DNA from: Methylobacterium crusticola
GTDB taxonomy: Bacteria; Pseudomonadota; Alphaproteobacteria; Rhizobiales; Beijerinckiaceae
Direction of reading: 5' to 3'
Assembly: GCF_003574465.1 (NCBI RefSeq)
Contig: NZ_QOWC01000007.1
Location: 1 to 64,000, forward strand
Length of the DNA: 64,000 nucleotides
The notes below the pieces were generated by a model, which saw nothing but the letters and a program-made list of their open reading frames with translations, did not search any database and was not told where the DNA came from. Both the position numbers and the translations under genes were made by a program. Shown here piece by piece: positions 25,690-35,050 of the stretch; within the stretch, counting starts at the first letter, position 1; each line of letters opens with the position of its first letter.

Positions 25690-26575
25690 CGAGCGAGGAC
25701 GATTGACTTGCACCAGATTTTCGATGAAGGCTCACATCTTGCGTGGAGTATAAGGTTGATCGCTGGAACACGGCGTAGATCTGATGGTCGAAGGTGGTTG
25801 GTGTCGCCTCGACGTCCGGCAGAATGCGCCGCAGTCGATCGGCCGCGAGATGGTCGGCGATCGCCCGGACAGGCAGCAGTACGACACCGAGTCCTTTCAG
25901 TGCCAGCTGGATCAGGAGACTGGTGTTGTTGATCTGCACAGTTCCTTTGACCCGTACTTCCTGGATCTGGTCGCCTTCCCTGAACCGCCAGATGGCGTGT
26001 CCGTCCTCGAAGCGGCCATCGAACGGCCAGCCGAGGCAATCGTGATGGCGGAGAGCCTCCGGGCTCTGAATGGGCGGATTGGCATTCAGGTAGTCAGGCG
26101 AGGCGAACAGGATCCTGGGATCGCCGGACGAGATCTCGCGGATCGCGAGTTGCGGCTCGTCGAGGTTCCCGAGGCGGATCGCGACGTCGATGTTGTTCCC
26201 GAGGAGGTCGCGCGGCGCCGCGGTCAGCCACAGGTTGACGCGAACGTCCGGATAGACGGCCAGGAAGCTCGGCAGTCCGGGTATGACGAAATGTTCGGCC
26301 ACGGATGCGCGGGAATGGACGTGGATCACGCCGTGGGGGGAGGCCTGATGCGCGGAGACGCGGTTCGCGAGCTCGTCGAGCCGGGTCAGGAGGTCCGTGC
26401 CGCGCTCGGAACTCATCGGGACAATCATCGTCGGGCCGGAGCCGGCATTCGAGCGTCGGCGCGCAGTGCCGGCGGCTGGCGCGCGCTCGGCTTCCGGCTC
26501 CGATCCGAGTGCGAGGAAGCGCAGTTCCGCGAAGATCTCGCATTCCTGCGCCGCCTGCTCCTGAAATCGACGTGC
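25690..26575 (-). pseudogene. LysR-family transcriptional regulator, broken at both ends
   Basis: The effector-binding domain is well kept: SPHGVIHVHSRASVAEHFVI, NIDVAIRLGNLDEPQLAIRE, ALRHHDCLGWPFDGR and INNTSLLIQLALKGLGVVLL. The DNA-binding winged helix is missing: upstream of RRFQEQAAQ the frame is nonsense. At the other end, after VFQRST, the frame departs, while the shifted frame gives TPRKM, a stop, then AFIENLVQ, the usual LysR tail. A frameshift by a small insertion near 25755 explains this. The protein cannot bind DNA, so I call it a pseudogene. Its former targets are unknown. Confidence 0.72.
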
Positions 26576-26877
26576 TGCCGAAGACGCGGGCTCGGCTCCG
26601 GCGGATAAAGACTTGGGCGACCTGCAACCAGGATAGACGGACCGGCACGCCGACGCGGCCAGGGTCTCGTGCGGAGCCTGCCGGCCGGCATTATTCCGGC
26701 CAATGGAATAATTTTTCCACAAGCTTGTCTTCACCTGAGGACGGTGGAATGTATGTCATGCAGGGAGATTGATCGGACCCGGCTGATGCGCAGCACATCG
26801 TTCGAGGCCAGGTCCGCGCGGAACGCCGGCCGCGCGGCGCGCGGGCGTCTGGTCCGGGTTAGCGCGACGGTCGTGGT

Positions 26878-27891
26878 TTGATCGTCCCCCTTCGTTCGGA
26901 CGGTGCGGCATGGCCGCAGGTGGCAGCGGGCGAGCTCGCGCCGCGCATCGCCGGCCTGGCACGTGGCGAGCGCATGACCATCGTGGGCATCGGCCGCGAT
27001 GAGGTGGGCGACGTTCTCGCGCAGCGGCCCGACCGGAACCGGGGTGCGCTCCTCGTCGCGTGCGACGGGTTCCCGACCGCGGGCGGCATCCTCGACCGGC
27101 TCCTCGAAGACTTGGCCGATCTCGCACTCGGCCAGTGGCCCGACTGGGCCGGGCAGGAGGATGCGCCCGCGCCCGTCGACGAGGCAGCCTCTGCCGCCGT
27201 GCCGTCCGACCCCTGGCGCAGGGCGGCGGCGAAGCGCGCCAGGGCCGGCCTGCCGCCGCGGTTTCGGCGGATGGCGCGGGAGCTCGAGTTCGTCCGGCTC
27301 CTCGGGGTCATCGCGCCGGCCGGCGTCCTCCTCGTCTGGGAGGTGGATCCGGCGTCGGACGTGCGGGCCGGTCCGGTCATCGAGGCGCTGGAATGGTGCG
27401 GGCGGCATGGGGCGACGGTGGTGACGGCGCTGACCGTCTTCCCGCCCGTGGCCGCGCCGTACGACCGCATCCTCTACGGCGCGGTCGCGCTCGCCCGCGC
27501 GCCGGCCACGGCCCGCGAGCGCTTCATCGCGCCGATCCCCGGTGCGCATCACGCGAGTGCCGTCGAGCAGCGCGTCGCGGCCGCGCTGGCGCAGGACGCC
27601 GATCTGTCGGGTCTCTTCGTCTGCAACGCGCCGGTACCGGTCGGCGCCTGGGGCGGGCGACCCCGCGTCGACCTGCTCTGCCCTGCATACCGCGTGGTCG
27701 TGGAACTCGACGGGCCCGACCATCGCGCCGAGCCGAAGTTCGGCAACGACCGCCATCGTGACTACGAGCTGTTGACGGCCGGCTACCTCGTGCTGCGCCT
27801 GACCAACGAACAAGTCGCAGCCGACCTCGCGCTCGCAGTCGAGAAGATCCGCGCCGTCGTCGACCTGCGACGGCGCAAGGAGAAGGGGTGA
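26878..27891 (+). CDS. DUF559/VSR-like endonuclease with unknown N-domain (system gene A)
   Basis: The 337-residue protein ends in a PD-(D/E)xK-like nuclease module (about residues 225-332): a helix VEQRVAAAL, then RPRVDLLC with the first Asp, YRVVVELDGPDH with the E-x-D-G core, DRHRDYELLTAGYLVLRLT and a final helix. This matches the DUF559/VSR arrangement used by nicking and restriction-type nucleases. The first about 220 residues form an unknown domain with a Rossmann-like pattern (AGVLLVWEVDPA, ATVVTALTVF). A TAG in frame just upstream leaves TTG 26878 as the first start; conserved-looking sequence begins there. Gene B starts 4 bases after the stop, so this is the first gene of a tight operon. 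Confidence 0.8.
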   Translation: MIVPLRSDGAAWPQVAAGELAPRIAGLARGERMTIVGIGRDEVGDVLAQRPDRNRGALLVACDGFPTAGGILDRLLEDLADLALGQWPDWAGQEDAPAPVDEAASAAVPSDPWRRAAAKRARAGLPPRFRRMARELEFVRLLGVIAPAGVLLVWEVDPASDVRAGPVIEALEWCGRHGATVVTALTVFPPVAAPYDRILYGAVALARAPATARERFIAPIPGAHHASAVEQRVAAALAQDADLSGLFVCNAPVPVGAWGGRPRVDLLCPAYRVVVELDGPDHRAEPKFGNDRHRDYELLTAGYLVLRLTNEQVAADLALAVEKIRAVVDLRRRKEKG

Positions 27892-27895
27892 GCCG

Positions 27896-28564
27896 ATGAG
27901 CGAGACGCCGACGCCCAAGCAGGCACTGATCCTCTGGTGCCTGCTGGGCCGCTGCGGGAGCGCCCCGCAGAGCACCCTGGTGCCGCGCGTCGGCAAGGCG
28001 GACCGCGACGCCCTCGTCGCCGGCCGGTTCATCGACGTCGCGAAGCAGGGCCGAACCCTGCGGCTGACGGTCGCCGACAAGGGGTGGCACTGGGCCGGCG
28101 CGCACATGCGCGGGCCCTTGCCGCCGGGCTTCCGCGTGCTCCAGGATTGGCTGGAGCGGATGCAGGCGCACCTCGAGGCGCAGGGCCGGACGCTGGCCGA
28201 CCTCGTCGGGCCGATGCCTGCCGAGCCGGCGCCGGACACGCCGCCGTCCCGCCCGCGCAGGGCGCCGGCCGTCAAGCGCGCGAAGCCCCCGGGCCCCAGG
28301 CAACTCCGCGCGCGCATCGAGCAGGCCTACGTGGCTCTGACGGGCGGCGAGAAGGCCAAGGCCGTGCGCCTGAGCGCCCTGCGCGCGCATCTCGCCGACC
28401 TCGACCGCACGATCGTCGATGCCGGTCTCGCGGCGATCCTGCGCGGCGACCCCACGGCGCGGTTGAGCCAGTTCAGCGATCCGAAATCCCTTACGGCCGC
28501 CGAGCGCGAGGCGGCCTTCGCCCCGGCCGGAGAGCCGTTCCACATCCTCTGGATTCAATCATGA
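27896..28564 (+). CDS. Small winged-helix-like protein of unknown function (system gene B)
   Basis: 222 residues. The N-terminal 70 residues (TPKQALILWCLLGRCG, then VGKADRDALVAGRFIDVAK and LRLTVADKGWHWA) look like a winged helix as in MarR-like or 'replace the HTH' adaptor proteins. A Pro/Arg-rich linker (about 118-145) joins it to a helical C-terminal part (about 146-222). I recognise no named family. Start has a weak GAGCCG upstream; the stop TGA overlaps the ATG of gene C. The tight packing suggests it is an adaptor or DNA-binding subunit for the nuclease and the ATPase. That is inference. Confidence 0.72.
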   Translation: MSETPTPKQALILWCLLGRCGSAPQSTLVPRVGKADRDALVAGRFIDVAKQGRTLRLTVADKGWHWAGAHMRGPLPPGFRVLQDWLERMQAHLEAQGRTLADLVGPMPAEPAPDTPPSRPRRAPAVKRAKPPGPRQLRARIEQAYVALTGGEKAKAVRLSALRAHLADLDRTIVDAGLAAILRGDPTARLSQFSDPKSLTAAEREAAFAPAGEPFHILWIQS

Positions 28565-31500
28565 GCGACGCCCTCGACGTCCTGCGACGGGCCGACTTCG
28601 ACTGGGTGCGCACCCTCGACAGCATCTGGATCGACACGGAGCCGACCGGCGGCCCGAACGAGACGCTGGTCCCCGAGATCGTCGAGACCCTGCACCGGAA
28701 GGCCCTGCTGCCGGCCGACCGTGCGACGGGCCGGGCGCTCGTCGGCCAGTCCGGCGTCGGCAAGACGCACCTCGTCGGGCAGCTCCGGCGCGAGGCCTGG
28801 CGCACCGGCGCCTGGTTCGTGCCCCTCGACGTGCTCGGGCTCACGGATTTCTGGCGCAGCGCGGCCCTGAGCTTCGTGACCGCCTTGCTGCAGACGATGC
28901 CGAACGGCCGGCGGCAATCGGACGCTGTGCTCGCCGGCGTGGCCCGCCGCTTCAACGTCGAGGAGCAGCTCGAAGCCGCGTTCAACACCCCGAACATCGA
29001 TACGCGCCGCATCGTCGACGTGCTGGTCCGGGCCCTGATGAGCGTCGATCCGGGCCGCGCGCTCAAGCATCTCGACGTGTTCCGGGCCCTCTGCCTGCTG
29101 CGCTCGCAGGATTTCGGCGCCGTCGGCCTCGCGCATGCCTGGCTCCAGGGCTACGAGGCCGACCCGGCCGAGCGGATCGCTCTCGGCTTCAAGACGCCGC
29201 CGCCCGCCCCGGTCGAGCTCGTGCGCGGCATGTGCTGGATCATGGCGCTCAGCGGGCCGACGCTCATCGCCCTCGACCAGATCGACGGCATCATCGATGC
29301 TAGCCGCCTCGCGGGCCGGGACGGCCTCGAGGTCGATTCGAGCCTCACCGAAGTGCTCGCGGCGGGGCTCCTCGAGCTCAGCATCGTGTGCGACCGCAGC
29401 ATGACGGTGGTGACCTGTCTCCAGGAATCCTGGGAACGCCTCCTGGACCGCGCGCTCCGGCCGATGCGGGAGCGCTTCGGCGAGCCCACGCTGCTCTCGG
29501 GCATGAACGAGCGCGCCGCCGCGGCCGCCCTCGTCGCCGGCCGGCTGGCGCCGGCCTGTGCGGAGGTGGGCTTCGCACCACCGTCGCGGACGTGGCCGTT
29601 CAGCGAGCGCGCGATCGCCGATGCGGCAGCGGCCGGCATGATGCCGCGCACCCTCCTGATACGCTGCGATGCCTTCCGCCGCCACTGCCTCGCGAGCGGG
29701 ACGGTCGAGCTCTGCAACTCCCTGGTCGATCCGGCGGGACGGCCGTCGGTCCTGCCACCCGAGGCCGAGTTCGATCTCGACGCCGCCTGCCGCACGGCGG
29801 ACATCTCGGGCATCCGCAGCGACGAGGACGGCTGGCTCGGCCAGCTCCTGCGCGACGCCTTCGACATCTACGCGCTGGAGGACGATCCCGACGACACGCT
29901 CGACGTGGCGAGCAAGGGCGAGCCCGACCAGAAGATCCCGCCCCTGCATGGTCGGCTGACCTTCATCCATCGCGACGAGAACGACCGCGAACGCCACGTC
30001 TGCTACCGGGCGCTCCAGCACCAGAATGCCATCGCGTTCCAGGCCCGTCTGCGCGCGGCGCTCACGGCCTCCGGCATCTCCGCACGCATTCCCGACCGCG
30101 CGCTGCTCCTCGTCCGCCGCGGCCCGATGCCGAGCGGCACCAAGACCAGGCAACTCTTCGACGCCTTCTCGGCGGCCGGGGGGCGGCTGATCGACCCGTC
30201 CGACGACGACCTCAGGGTCTTCGCCGCCCTGCGCGACCTGCGTGCGCGGGCTCAGGCCGAGGGCGCGTCCGATCGGTTCGAGCGCTGGCTGCGCGCCGAG
30301 CAGCCGCTTCTGACGACCGCCCTGTTCCGGGAGGCGGGCCTGGCCCATGCCCCGCGCCTCGGGGAGACGCCCGCGCCGGGCGACCCGCCCTCGGCGGCGA
30401 TCGCGGCCGCGCCTGTGCGGGACGAGAGCGCGGCCTCTCCGGCTTCCCGGGAGGCGCGCGCCGCCAGGGAGACCGGTCCGACGGGCGCGCCTGCCCGCGC
30501 GGCCCGCGACGCGGCCGCGCCCGAGAGCGCGCCCGAGGCGATCCCGGTCGGGCACCGCCTCACGCCCGAAGCGCCGGTCGTCACCCTGGCGACCCGGCTG
30601 CTCGCGCGCCACACCGCGATCATCGCGGGCTCCGGGTCCGGCAAGACGGTCCTGTTGCGCCGGCTCGTGGAGGAGGCCGCCCTCGCGGGGATCCCGGCGA
30701 TCGTGATCGATCCCAACAACGACCTCGCCCGGCTCGGCGATCCCTGGCCCGCGCGGCCGAAGGACTTCTCGCCGGACGACGACGCCAAGGCCGCCCTCTA
30801 CTCCGAGCGGGTCGAGGTCGTGGTGTGGACGCCCGGCGTGCACGCCGGCAACCCGCTCTTCCTCTCCGTGCTGCCCGACTTCGCGGAGCTGGGCGCGGAC
30901 CGGGACGAGCGTCAGCAGGCCATCGAGATGGCGGCCGAGACGCTCGGGCCGCTCACCGGCGCGCGGAATGCCCTCCAGCGCGGCGTGCTCGCCGATGCCC
31001 TGCGGCGCTTCGCGGAGGCGGGCGGCGGCAACCTTGCCGCCTTCATGGACCTGCTCGCGGACCTGCCCGACGGGGTCAGCCAGATCGGCAACGCCGCCCG
31101 GCACGCCCAAGCGATGGCGGACCAGCTCCACGCCGCCATCGCGACGAACCCGCTCCTGCGCGTCGAGGGCACCGTGCTCGACCCGCGGCACCTGTTCTTC
31201 GGCCGCGACCCGGCGCGCACGCGCATCTCCGTGATCAACCTGTCCGGGCTCGCCTCCGAGGCGGCGCGCGAGGACTTCGTGAACCGCCTCCAGATGACGC
31301 TGTTCGGCTGGATCAAGAAGAACCCGTCCCCGCGCGGCATGCTCTACGTGATGGACGAAGCCCAGAGCTTCCTGCCGGCCCAGAGGGCCTCGCCCAGCCT
31401 CGGCAGCGGGATCAAGCTGGTGGCGCAGGGCCGCAAGTACGGCCTCGGGATGATCGTCGCGACGCAGGTCCCGAAGGGCATCCACAACCAGGTCGTCTCG

Positions 31501-31770
31501 AACTGCACGACGCAGTTCTTCGGGCGCCAGAGCGCCCCGGCCACCATCGCGGCGGCCCAGGAGATCCTTGCCGCGAGCGGTGGCGGTGGCGCCGACATCG
31601 GCAAGCTGAGGGCCGGCGAGTTCTACTTCGCCAGCGAGGGCGCGGGGCGCCCCTCCAAGCTGCGCACGCCGCTCTGCCTGAGCCACCATCCTGCCAATCC
31701 GCCGACCCCCGAGCAGGTCGTCCGCCAGGCCCGGCACTCCGCGGCGCGCGCGGGCGAGATCCCGGAATAG
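28561..31770 (+). CDS. Dual P-loop ATPase: STAND/AAA module plus HerA-like translocase (system gene C)
   Basis: 1069 residues. Module 1 (about residues 20-400) has Walker A GQSGVGKT (62-69) and Walker B LIALDQIDG (about 235-243), as in ORC/Cdc6-like or STAND ATPases. A middle domain (about 400-600) and an Ala/Pro/Arg-rich linker (about 600-660) follow. Module 2 (about 660-1050) is HerA/DUF87-like: Walker A GSGSGKT (about 690-697), VIDPNNDL, Walker B MLYVMDEAQSF (about 927-936) and GRKYGLGMIVATQVPKGIHN, the typical sensor region of HerA, FtsK and VirB4 motors. HerA motors form hexamers that pump DNA, often with a nuclease partner. ATG 28561 overlaps the stop of gene B. It ends 28 bases before a convergent gene, so the operon is A-B-C only. 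Confidence 0.88.
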   Translation: MSDALDVLRRADFDWVRTLDSIWIDTEPTGGPNETLVPEIVETLHRKALLPADRATGRALVGQSGVGKTHLVGQLRREAWRTGAWFVPLDVLGLTDFWRSAALSFVTALLQTMPNGRRQSDAVLAGVARRFNVEEQLEAAFNTPNIDTRRIVDVLVRALMSVDPGRALKHLDVFRALCLLRSQDFGAVGLAHAWLQGYEADPAERIALGFKTPPPAPVELVRGMCWIMALSGPTLIALDQIDGIIDASRLAGRDGLEVDSSLTEVLAAGLLELSIVCDRSMTVVTCLQESWERLLDRALRPMRERFGEPTLLSGMNERAAAAALVAGRLAPACAEVGFAPPSRTWPFSERAIADAAAAGMMPRTLLIRCDAFRRHCLASGTVELCNSLVDPAGRPSVLPPEAEFDLDAACRTADISGIRSDEDGWLGQLLRDAFDIYALEDDPDDTLDVASKGEPDQKIPPLHGRLTFIHRDENDRERHVCYRALQHQNAIAFQARLRAALTASGISARIPDRALLLVRRGPMPSGTKTRQLFDAFSAAGGRLIDPSDDDLRVFAALRDLRARAQAEGASDRFERWLRAEQPLLTTALFREAGLAHAPRLGETPAPGDPPSAAIAAAPVRDESAASPASREARAARETGPTGAPARAARDAAAPESAPEAIPVGHRLTPEAPVVTLATRLLARHTAIIAGSGSGKTVLLRRLVEEAALAGIPAIVIDPNNDLARLGDPWPARPKDFSPDDDAKAALYSERVEVVVWTPGVHAGNPLFLSVLPDFAELGADRDERQQAIEMAAETLGPLTGARNALQRGVLADALRRFAEAGGGNLAAFMDLLADLPDGVSQIGNAARHAQAMADQLHAAIATNPLLRVEGTVLDPRHLFFGRDPARTRISVINLSGLASEAAREDFVNRLQMTLFGWIKKNPSPRGMLYVMDEAQSFLPAQRASPSLGSGIKLVAQGRKYGLGMIVATQVPKGIHNQVVSNCTTQFFGRQSAPATIAAAQEILAASGGGGADIGKLRAGEFYFASEGAGRPSKLRTPLCLSHHPANPPTPEQVVRQARHSAARAGEIPE

Positions 31771-31797
31771 CCGGACGCGCCCCGGCGCCGGCGCACG

Positions 31798-32871
31798 CTA
31801 CGGCAAGCCGCGTCGCAGCAGCCATTCCGAGACGCGCCGCGATCCTTCGGCGAAGCCGATCGTCGCGCGGATGCCGAGCTGGTCGGCGGCGGGCGCCGCG
31901 TCGCTCACCGCCCACCGGATGTCGGCGTCGCGGAATCGGCCGGAGATGCGGGGATCCGGTGCGCCGTGGGCGCCCGCGATGATGCGGGCGGCGTCGAGGA
32001 TCGTCGTCGCGGTGCCGGACCCGACATCGAGCGTGCGAAGCGCTGTGGGCGGCGCCGCGAGGGCGGCCCGGCACGCCGCCACGGCGTCGTCGATGAACAC
32101 GAAATCGCGGCCGATCTGGCCATCCTCGTAGACTTCGATGGCCTCGCCCGCATGGGCCTGCTGGTGGAACAGCGTGACGATGCCGGTATGGGGATTGAAG
32201 GGCGATTGCCCGGGCCCGTAGACATTCTGGAAGCGCAGGATCGACAGGGGCACGCTGCGGGCGCTCGCCCAGGTGGCCAGGAGATGTTCTTGCGCCAGCT
32301 TCGTCGCGCCGTAGATGCTCGACGGGTGCGGGTGCACGGATGCCGCCTCGTGCGGCAGGGGCGCGGCGGGAGCCCCGTCCGGGCCGTCGAAGGACCAGCG
32401 GCCGGCGGCGAGCCGGCGATGGCTGCGGCGGCCGGGATAGAAGACCGCTCCGTCGGACCCCCGCCACGCACCCTCGCCGTAGACGGCGCGGCTCGACGCC
32501 AGGAGGACGTGGTCGGGGCGGTGCCCGACGCGGCTCATGGCGTCGAGCATCTCGGCCGTGCCGGTGACGTTGACGCTGCTGTGCCGGGCCGACTGGGTCA
32601 GCGATTGGCCCGTCCCCGTCTCCGCCGCGAGATGAACGATCTGCCGAGGCCGGCACGCGGCGAAGAAGGCATCCCAGAAGCGACGGTCGCGGACATCCGC
32701 CACGATCAGTTCGACGTGCTCCGGCAGGGCGTCCGGGCGCGTCCGGGCCGGATGCACCTGCGGCAGGAGCGAATCGACGGCGACGACGGGACCGTCGTCC
32801 GGGCTCAGCCTGCGGCTCAGCTCACAGCCGATGAACCCGGCGCCACCCGTGATGAGAGTACCGGTTCTCAC
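31798..32871 (-). CDS. NAD-dependent epimerase/dehydratase (dTDP-L-rhamnose 4-epimerase-like)
   Basis: 357 residues of extended-SDR type: GGAGFIG (about residues 8-14), VADVRDRRF, HLAAETGTGQSLTQSARHS, the catalytic Tyr-x3-Lys in SSIYGATKLAQEHL, RFQNVYGPGQSP and DFVFIDDAV. The GTGQS phrase after HLAAET is typical of dTDP-L-rhamnose 4-epimerases and close relatives that work on nucleotide sugars for surface polysaccharide. GTG at 32871 has GGAG 6 bases before it; the ATG four codons earlier has none. No other polysaccharide genes are nearby. It is convergent with the ATPase gene. Confidence 0.85.
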   Translation of the reverse strand: MRTGTLITGGAGFIGCELSRRLSPDDGPVVAVDSLLPQVHPARTRPDALPEHVELIVADVRDRRFWDAFFAACRPRQIVHLAAETGTGQSLTQSARHSSVNVTGTAEMLDAMSRVGHRPDHVLLASSRAVYGEGAWRGSDGAVFYPGRRSHRRLAAGRWSFDGPDGAPAAPLPHEAASVHPHPSSIYGATKLAQEHLLATWASARSVPLSILRFQNVYGPGQSPFNPHTGIVTLFHQQAHAGEAIEVYEDGQIGRDFVFIDDAVAACRAALAAPPTALRTLDVGSGTATTILDAARIIAGAHGAPDPRISGRFRDADIRWAVSDAAPAADQLGIRATIGFAEGSRRVSEWLLRRGLP

Positions 32872-33656
32872 AGCCGTCTCCATGAGAGAGGGCGGACAAT
32901 GATCAACGAAGAGATGTTTTCGAATACTGGCGCCAACAGTCGAAGTCTCTAAGATTGACGGACACTTCCGCTGCTCTCGCGGCTCCGATGGGATCGTTGT
33001 GCACGCCTGTTGTCGCTGCGCCATATTCTCGTTGCCGCCACCGCTCTCGTCGGCGCGTTCCCGTTCGAGGGAGCGCCCGCCAGTCGGAGCCCGCCTTCGG
33101 GTCGGCCGCCAGGCTCGTCGGGAAATCCGATATCCCTGGTCGTTCAGGGACGAGACAGCACGGGATGTGCTCGGCCGAGCCATGTCGTGCCGGTCCGTCG
33201 CGTCCGAAACGACGTGGATGCCACCCTTACTTCAACCCTCGTCGTCGACAAAGATCCGTTCGATTTCCGGCGAGCCCCCGACTGATGCGCGCCGGGATAG
33301 TTCAGGATTCATTTCTCTGCGTCAAGGTGAAAGGATGCGCGCATTCCGCTGCGCGATGTCTCGGCGGCTGGTCCTGCCGGCGCGCGGAGCCGGTCCCGCT
33401 CAAGCTCCCGCGAGAGGGCCGGAGCGGTCGTGAGCAGGAGCCGCCGCATCGGGTCCGATCGCGGCTGCCGGCGGTCCCCGGAGGCGCGGCCGCGCCGCAC
33501 GGCACGGGCGTGGCGCGTGGGCCCCCGTCGTCCAGCCGGCCGCCTCGCCGGGGCCGCCGCCGGCCCGCGCCGACGGGCGGCCTTGCGGACCGCGCCCGCG
33601 GGCAAACCGCAGCATGCCCTGGCTATGGGCGCCGCGCTGTGTCATGGGGCGGGTCC
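32872..33656. other. Stretch without a firm gene, 785 bases
   Basis: No supported gene. One plus-strand frame (TTG at 33010 to 33285) begins with a signal-like SLRHILVAATALVGAFPFEG, but it has a rare start codon, no ribosome-binding site and no recognisable mature part. The frame of RsgA is open far upstream (from 32955) only because stop codons are rare at this GC content. Confidence 0.4.
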
Positions 33657-34676
33657 GTGACCGATCATCCCGCTCCCGACCCGCCCGTCCTGCCCGCGCG
33701 CCTGGGATGGTCGGACTTCTTCGAGGACCAGCGCGAGCCCAGCGAGGCCGGCCTCGCGCCGATGCGGATCGCCACGGTCCACCGCTCGCGCCTGACCGCC
33801 CTGTCCGTCGCCGGGACCGTCGCGCTGGCGCTTCCGGCTCACGCCGGCACGGGCGATTTCGCCGTGGGCGACTGGGTGCTGGTCGAGGCGTCGACCGGGA
33901 CGCTGCACCGCCGCCTGTCCCGCAGGACCGTGCTGGCGCGGCGCGTCGAGGGCAGCAGGACGCCCCAGCTCGCCGCGGCGAACGTCGACACGCTCTTCGT
34001 CGTCACCTCCTGCAACGCCGACTTCAACCCGGCCCGGCTGGAACGCTACCTGGCGCTGGCCAACCAGGCCGGGACCGACCCGGTGATCCTGCTCACCAAA
34101 GCCGACACGGCGGACGATGCCGGGTCGTACCGGCGGCGGGCCGAGGCCCTCCAGCGCGGGCTCGCCGTCGTGACCGTCAATCCGCGCCTGCCGCAGGCCG
34201 TGCGCGACGTGGAGCCCTGGTGCGGCCCGGGGCGCACGGTGGCGCTCGTCGGCTCGTCCGGGGTCGGCAAGTCGACGCTGGTCAACACGCTGGCGGGCCT
34301 CCCGGGCGAGGCATCGCCCCAGCGGACCGGAGCGATCCGGGCGCACGACGCCAAGGGCCGCCACACCACGACGTCGCGCTCGCTGCACGCCATCGCGGGC
34401 GGCGGCTGGGTCATCGACACGCCGGGCATGCGCACGCTGCAGATCAGCGACGCCGCGCAGGGCATCGAGACCCTGTTCGCCGAGATCGTCGAGCTCGCGC
34501 CCGCGTGCCGGTTCCGAGACTGCACCCACGCCCACGAACCCGGCTGCGCCGTGCAGGCCGCCGTCGCGGCGGGCCGGCTCGATCCGGAGCGCCTGAGCCG
34601 CTGGCGCAAGCTGACCGACGAGAACCGCGACAGCGCGCACGCCGCGGCGGGGCCGCGCGGCAGCCGCAGGCGCTAG
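33657..34676 (+). CDS. rsgA: Small ribosomal subunit biogenesis GTPase RsgA
   Basis: 339 residues with the circularly permuted GTPase order: an N-terminal OB fold (about 45-110), NxxD-type G4 TKAD (about 147-150), G1 GSSGVGKS (about 198-205), then G3 DTPGM (about 260), and a C-terminal zinc knuckle CRFRDCTHAHEPGC (about 284-297). RsgA (YjeQ) acts in late 30S subunit maturation. GTG at 33657 is the most upstream start that begins a sensible protein; the ribosome-binding site is weak. Its TAG stop is the first three bases of repeat copy B. It stands alone here and is probably expressed as a single gene. Confidence 0.93.
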   Translation: MTDHPAPDPPVLPARLGWSDFFEDQREPSEAGLAPMRIATVHRSRLTALSVAGTVALALPAHAGTGDFAVGDWVLVEASTGTLHRRLSRRTVLARRVEGSRTPQLAAANVDTLFVVTSCNADFNPARLERYLALANQAGTDPVILLTKADTADDAGSYRRRAEALQRGLAVVTVNPRLPQAVRDVEPWCGPGRTVALVGSSGVGKSTLVNTLAGLPGEASPQRTGAIRAHDAKGRHTTTSRSLHAIAGGGWVIDTPGMRTLQISDAAQGIETLFAEIVELAPACRFRDCTHAHEPGCAVQAAVAAGRLDPERLSRWRKLTDENRDSAHAAAGPRGSRRR

Positions 34677-34777
34677 AGCATTCTCCGGCGAAGTGGACAC
34701 CGGTTCGCCGCAGAGAATGCGGCAGAATCAAAAACCTGGAGCAGCAGCCGATTGCAGCGTGATCGAATGCTGCTCTA
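34674..34777 (-). repeat. 104-bp dispersed palindromic repeat, copy B (inverted)
   Basis: Same element as 14180-14283 but in reverse orientation; 98 of 104 positions are identical after reversal. It begins TAGAGCATTC and ends TGCTGCTCTA on the plus strand. Because both termini read TAGAGCA inward, this orientation also supplies a TAG, and that TAG is the stop codon of rsgA. Confidence 0.92.
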
Positions 34778-34897
34778 GACCCCGCTCCCGCCGGCACGGC
34801 CGGGTCCCCGGGGGAGGGGGATGCTGCGTGCCCCACCGCGGTGGGCGCTCACGCAGGAAGGTTCCGGGGAACGCAGGGTGGGCGGCGCGCAGCAAGA

Positions 34898-34927
34898 GGC
34901 CCGCCCGGCACGGGGGCCGGGCGGGCC
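34898..34927. terminator. GC-rich hairpin, probable bidirectional terminator
   Basis: GGCCCGCCCGGC and GCCGGGCGGGCC form a perfect 12-bp stem with a 6-base loop. It lies between convergent rsgA and the small gene at 35051. There is no U-run, as is common in very GC-rich genomes. Confidence 0.5.
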
Positions 34928-35050
34928 TGGAGTTGGGTTGAGGCGCGTGCCGGCTGGCGAGAGCCTGCCCGGTCCGCGGCGGAACTCTCAGGCGCCACGC
35001 GGGTGCCGGCGGCCTCCTGCGATCCGACGGTCCTGCGTCGCGTGCGGGAC

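Noticed and set aside
28555-31737. 1060-codon open frame on the minus strand opposite the HerA-like gene
   Set aside because: It mirrors the codon phase of the real gene in high-GC DNA; composition is Arg/Ala/Gly-rich with no domain, while the plus strand shows two ATPase motif sets.
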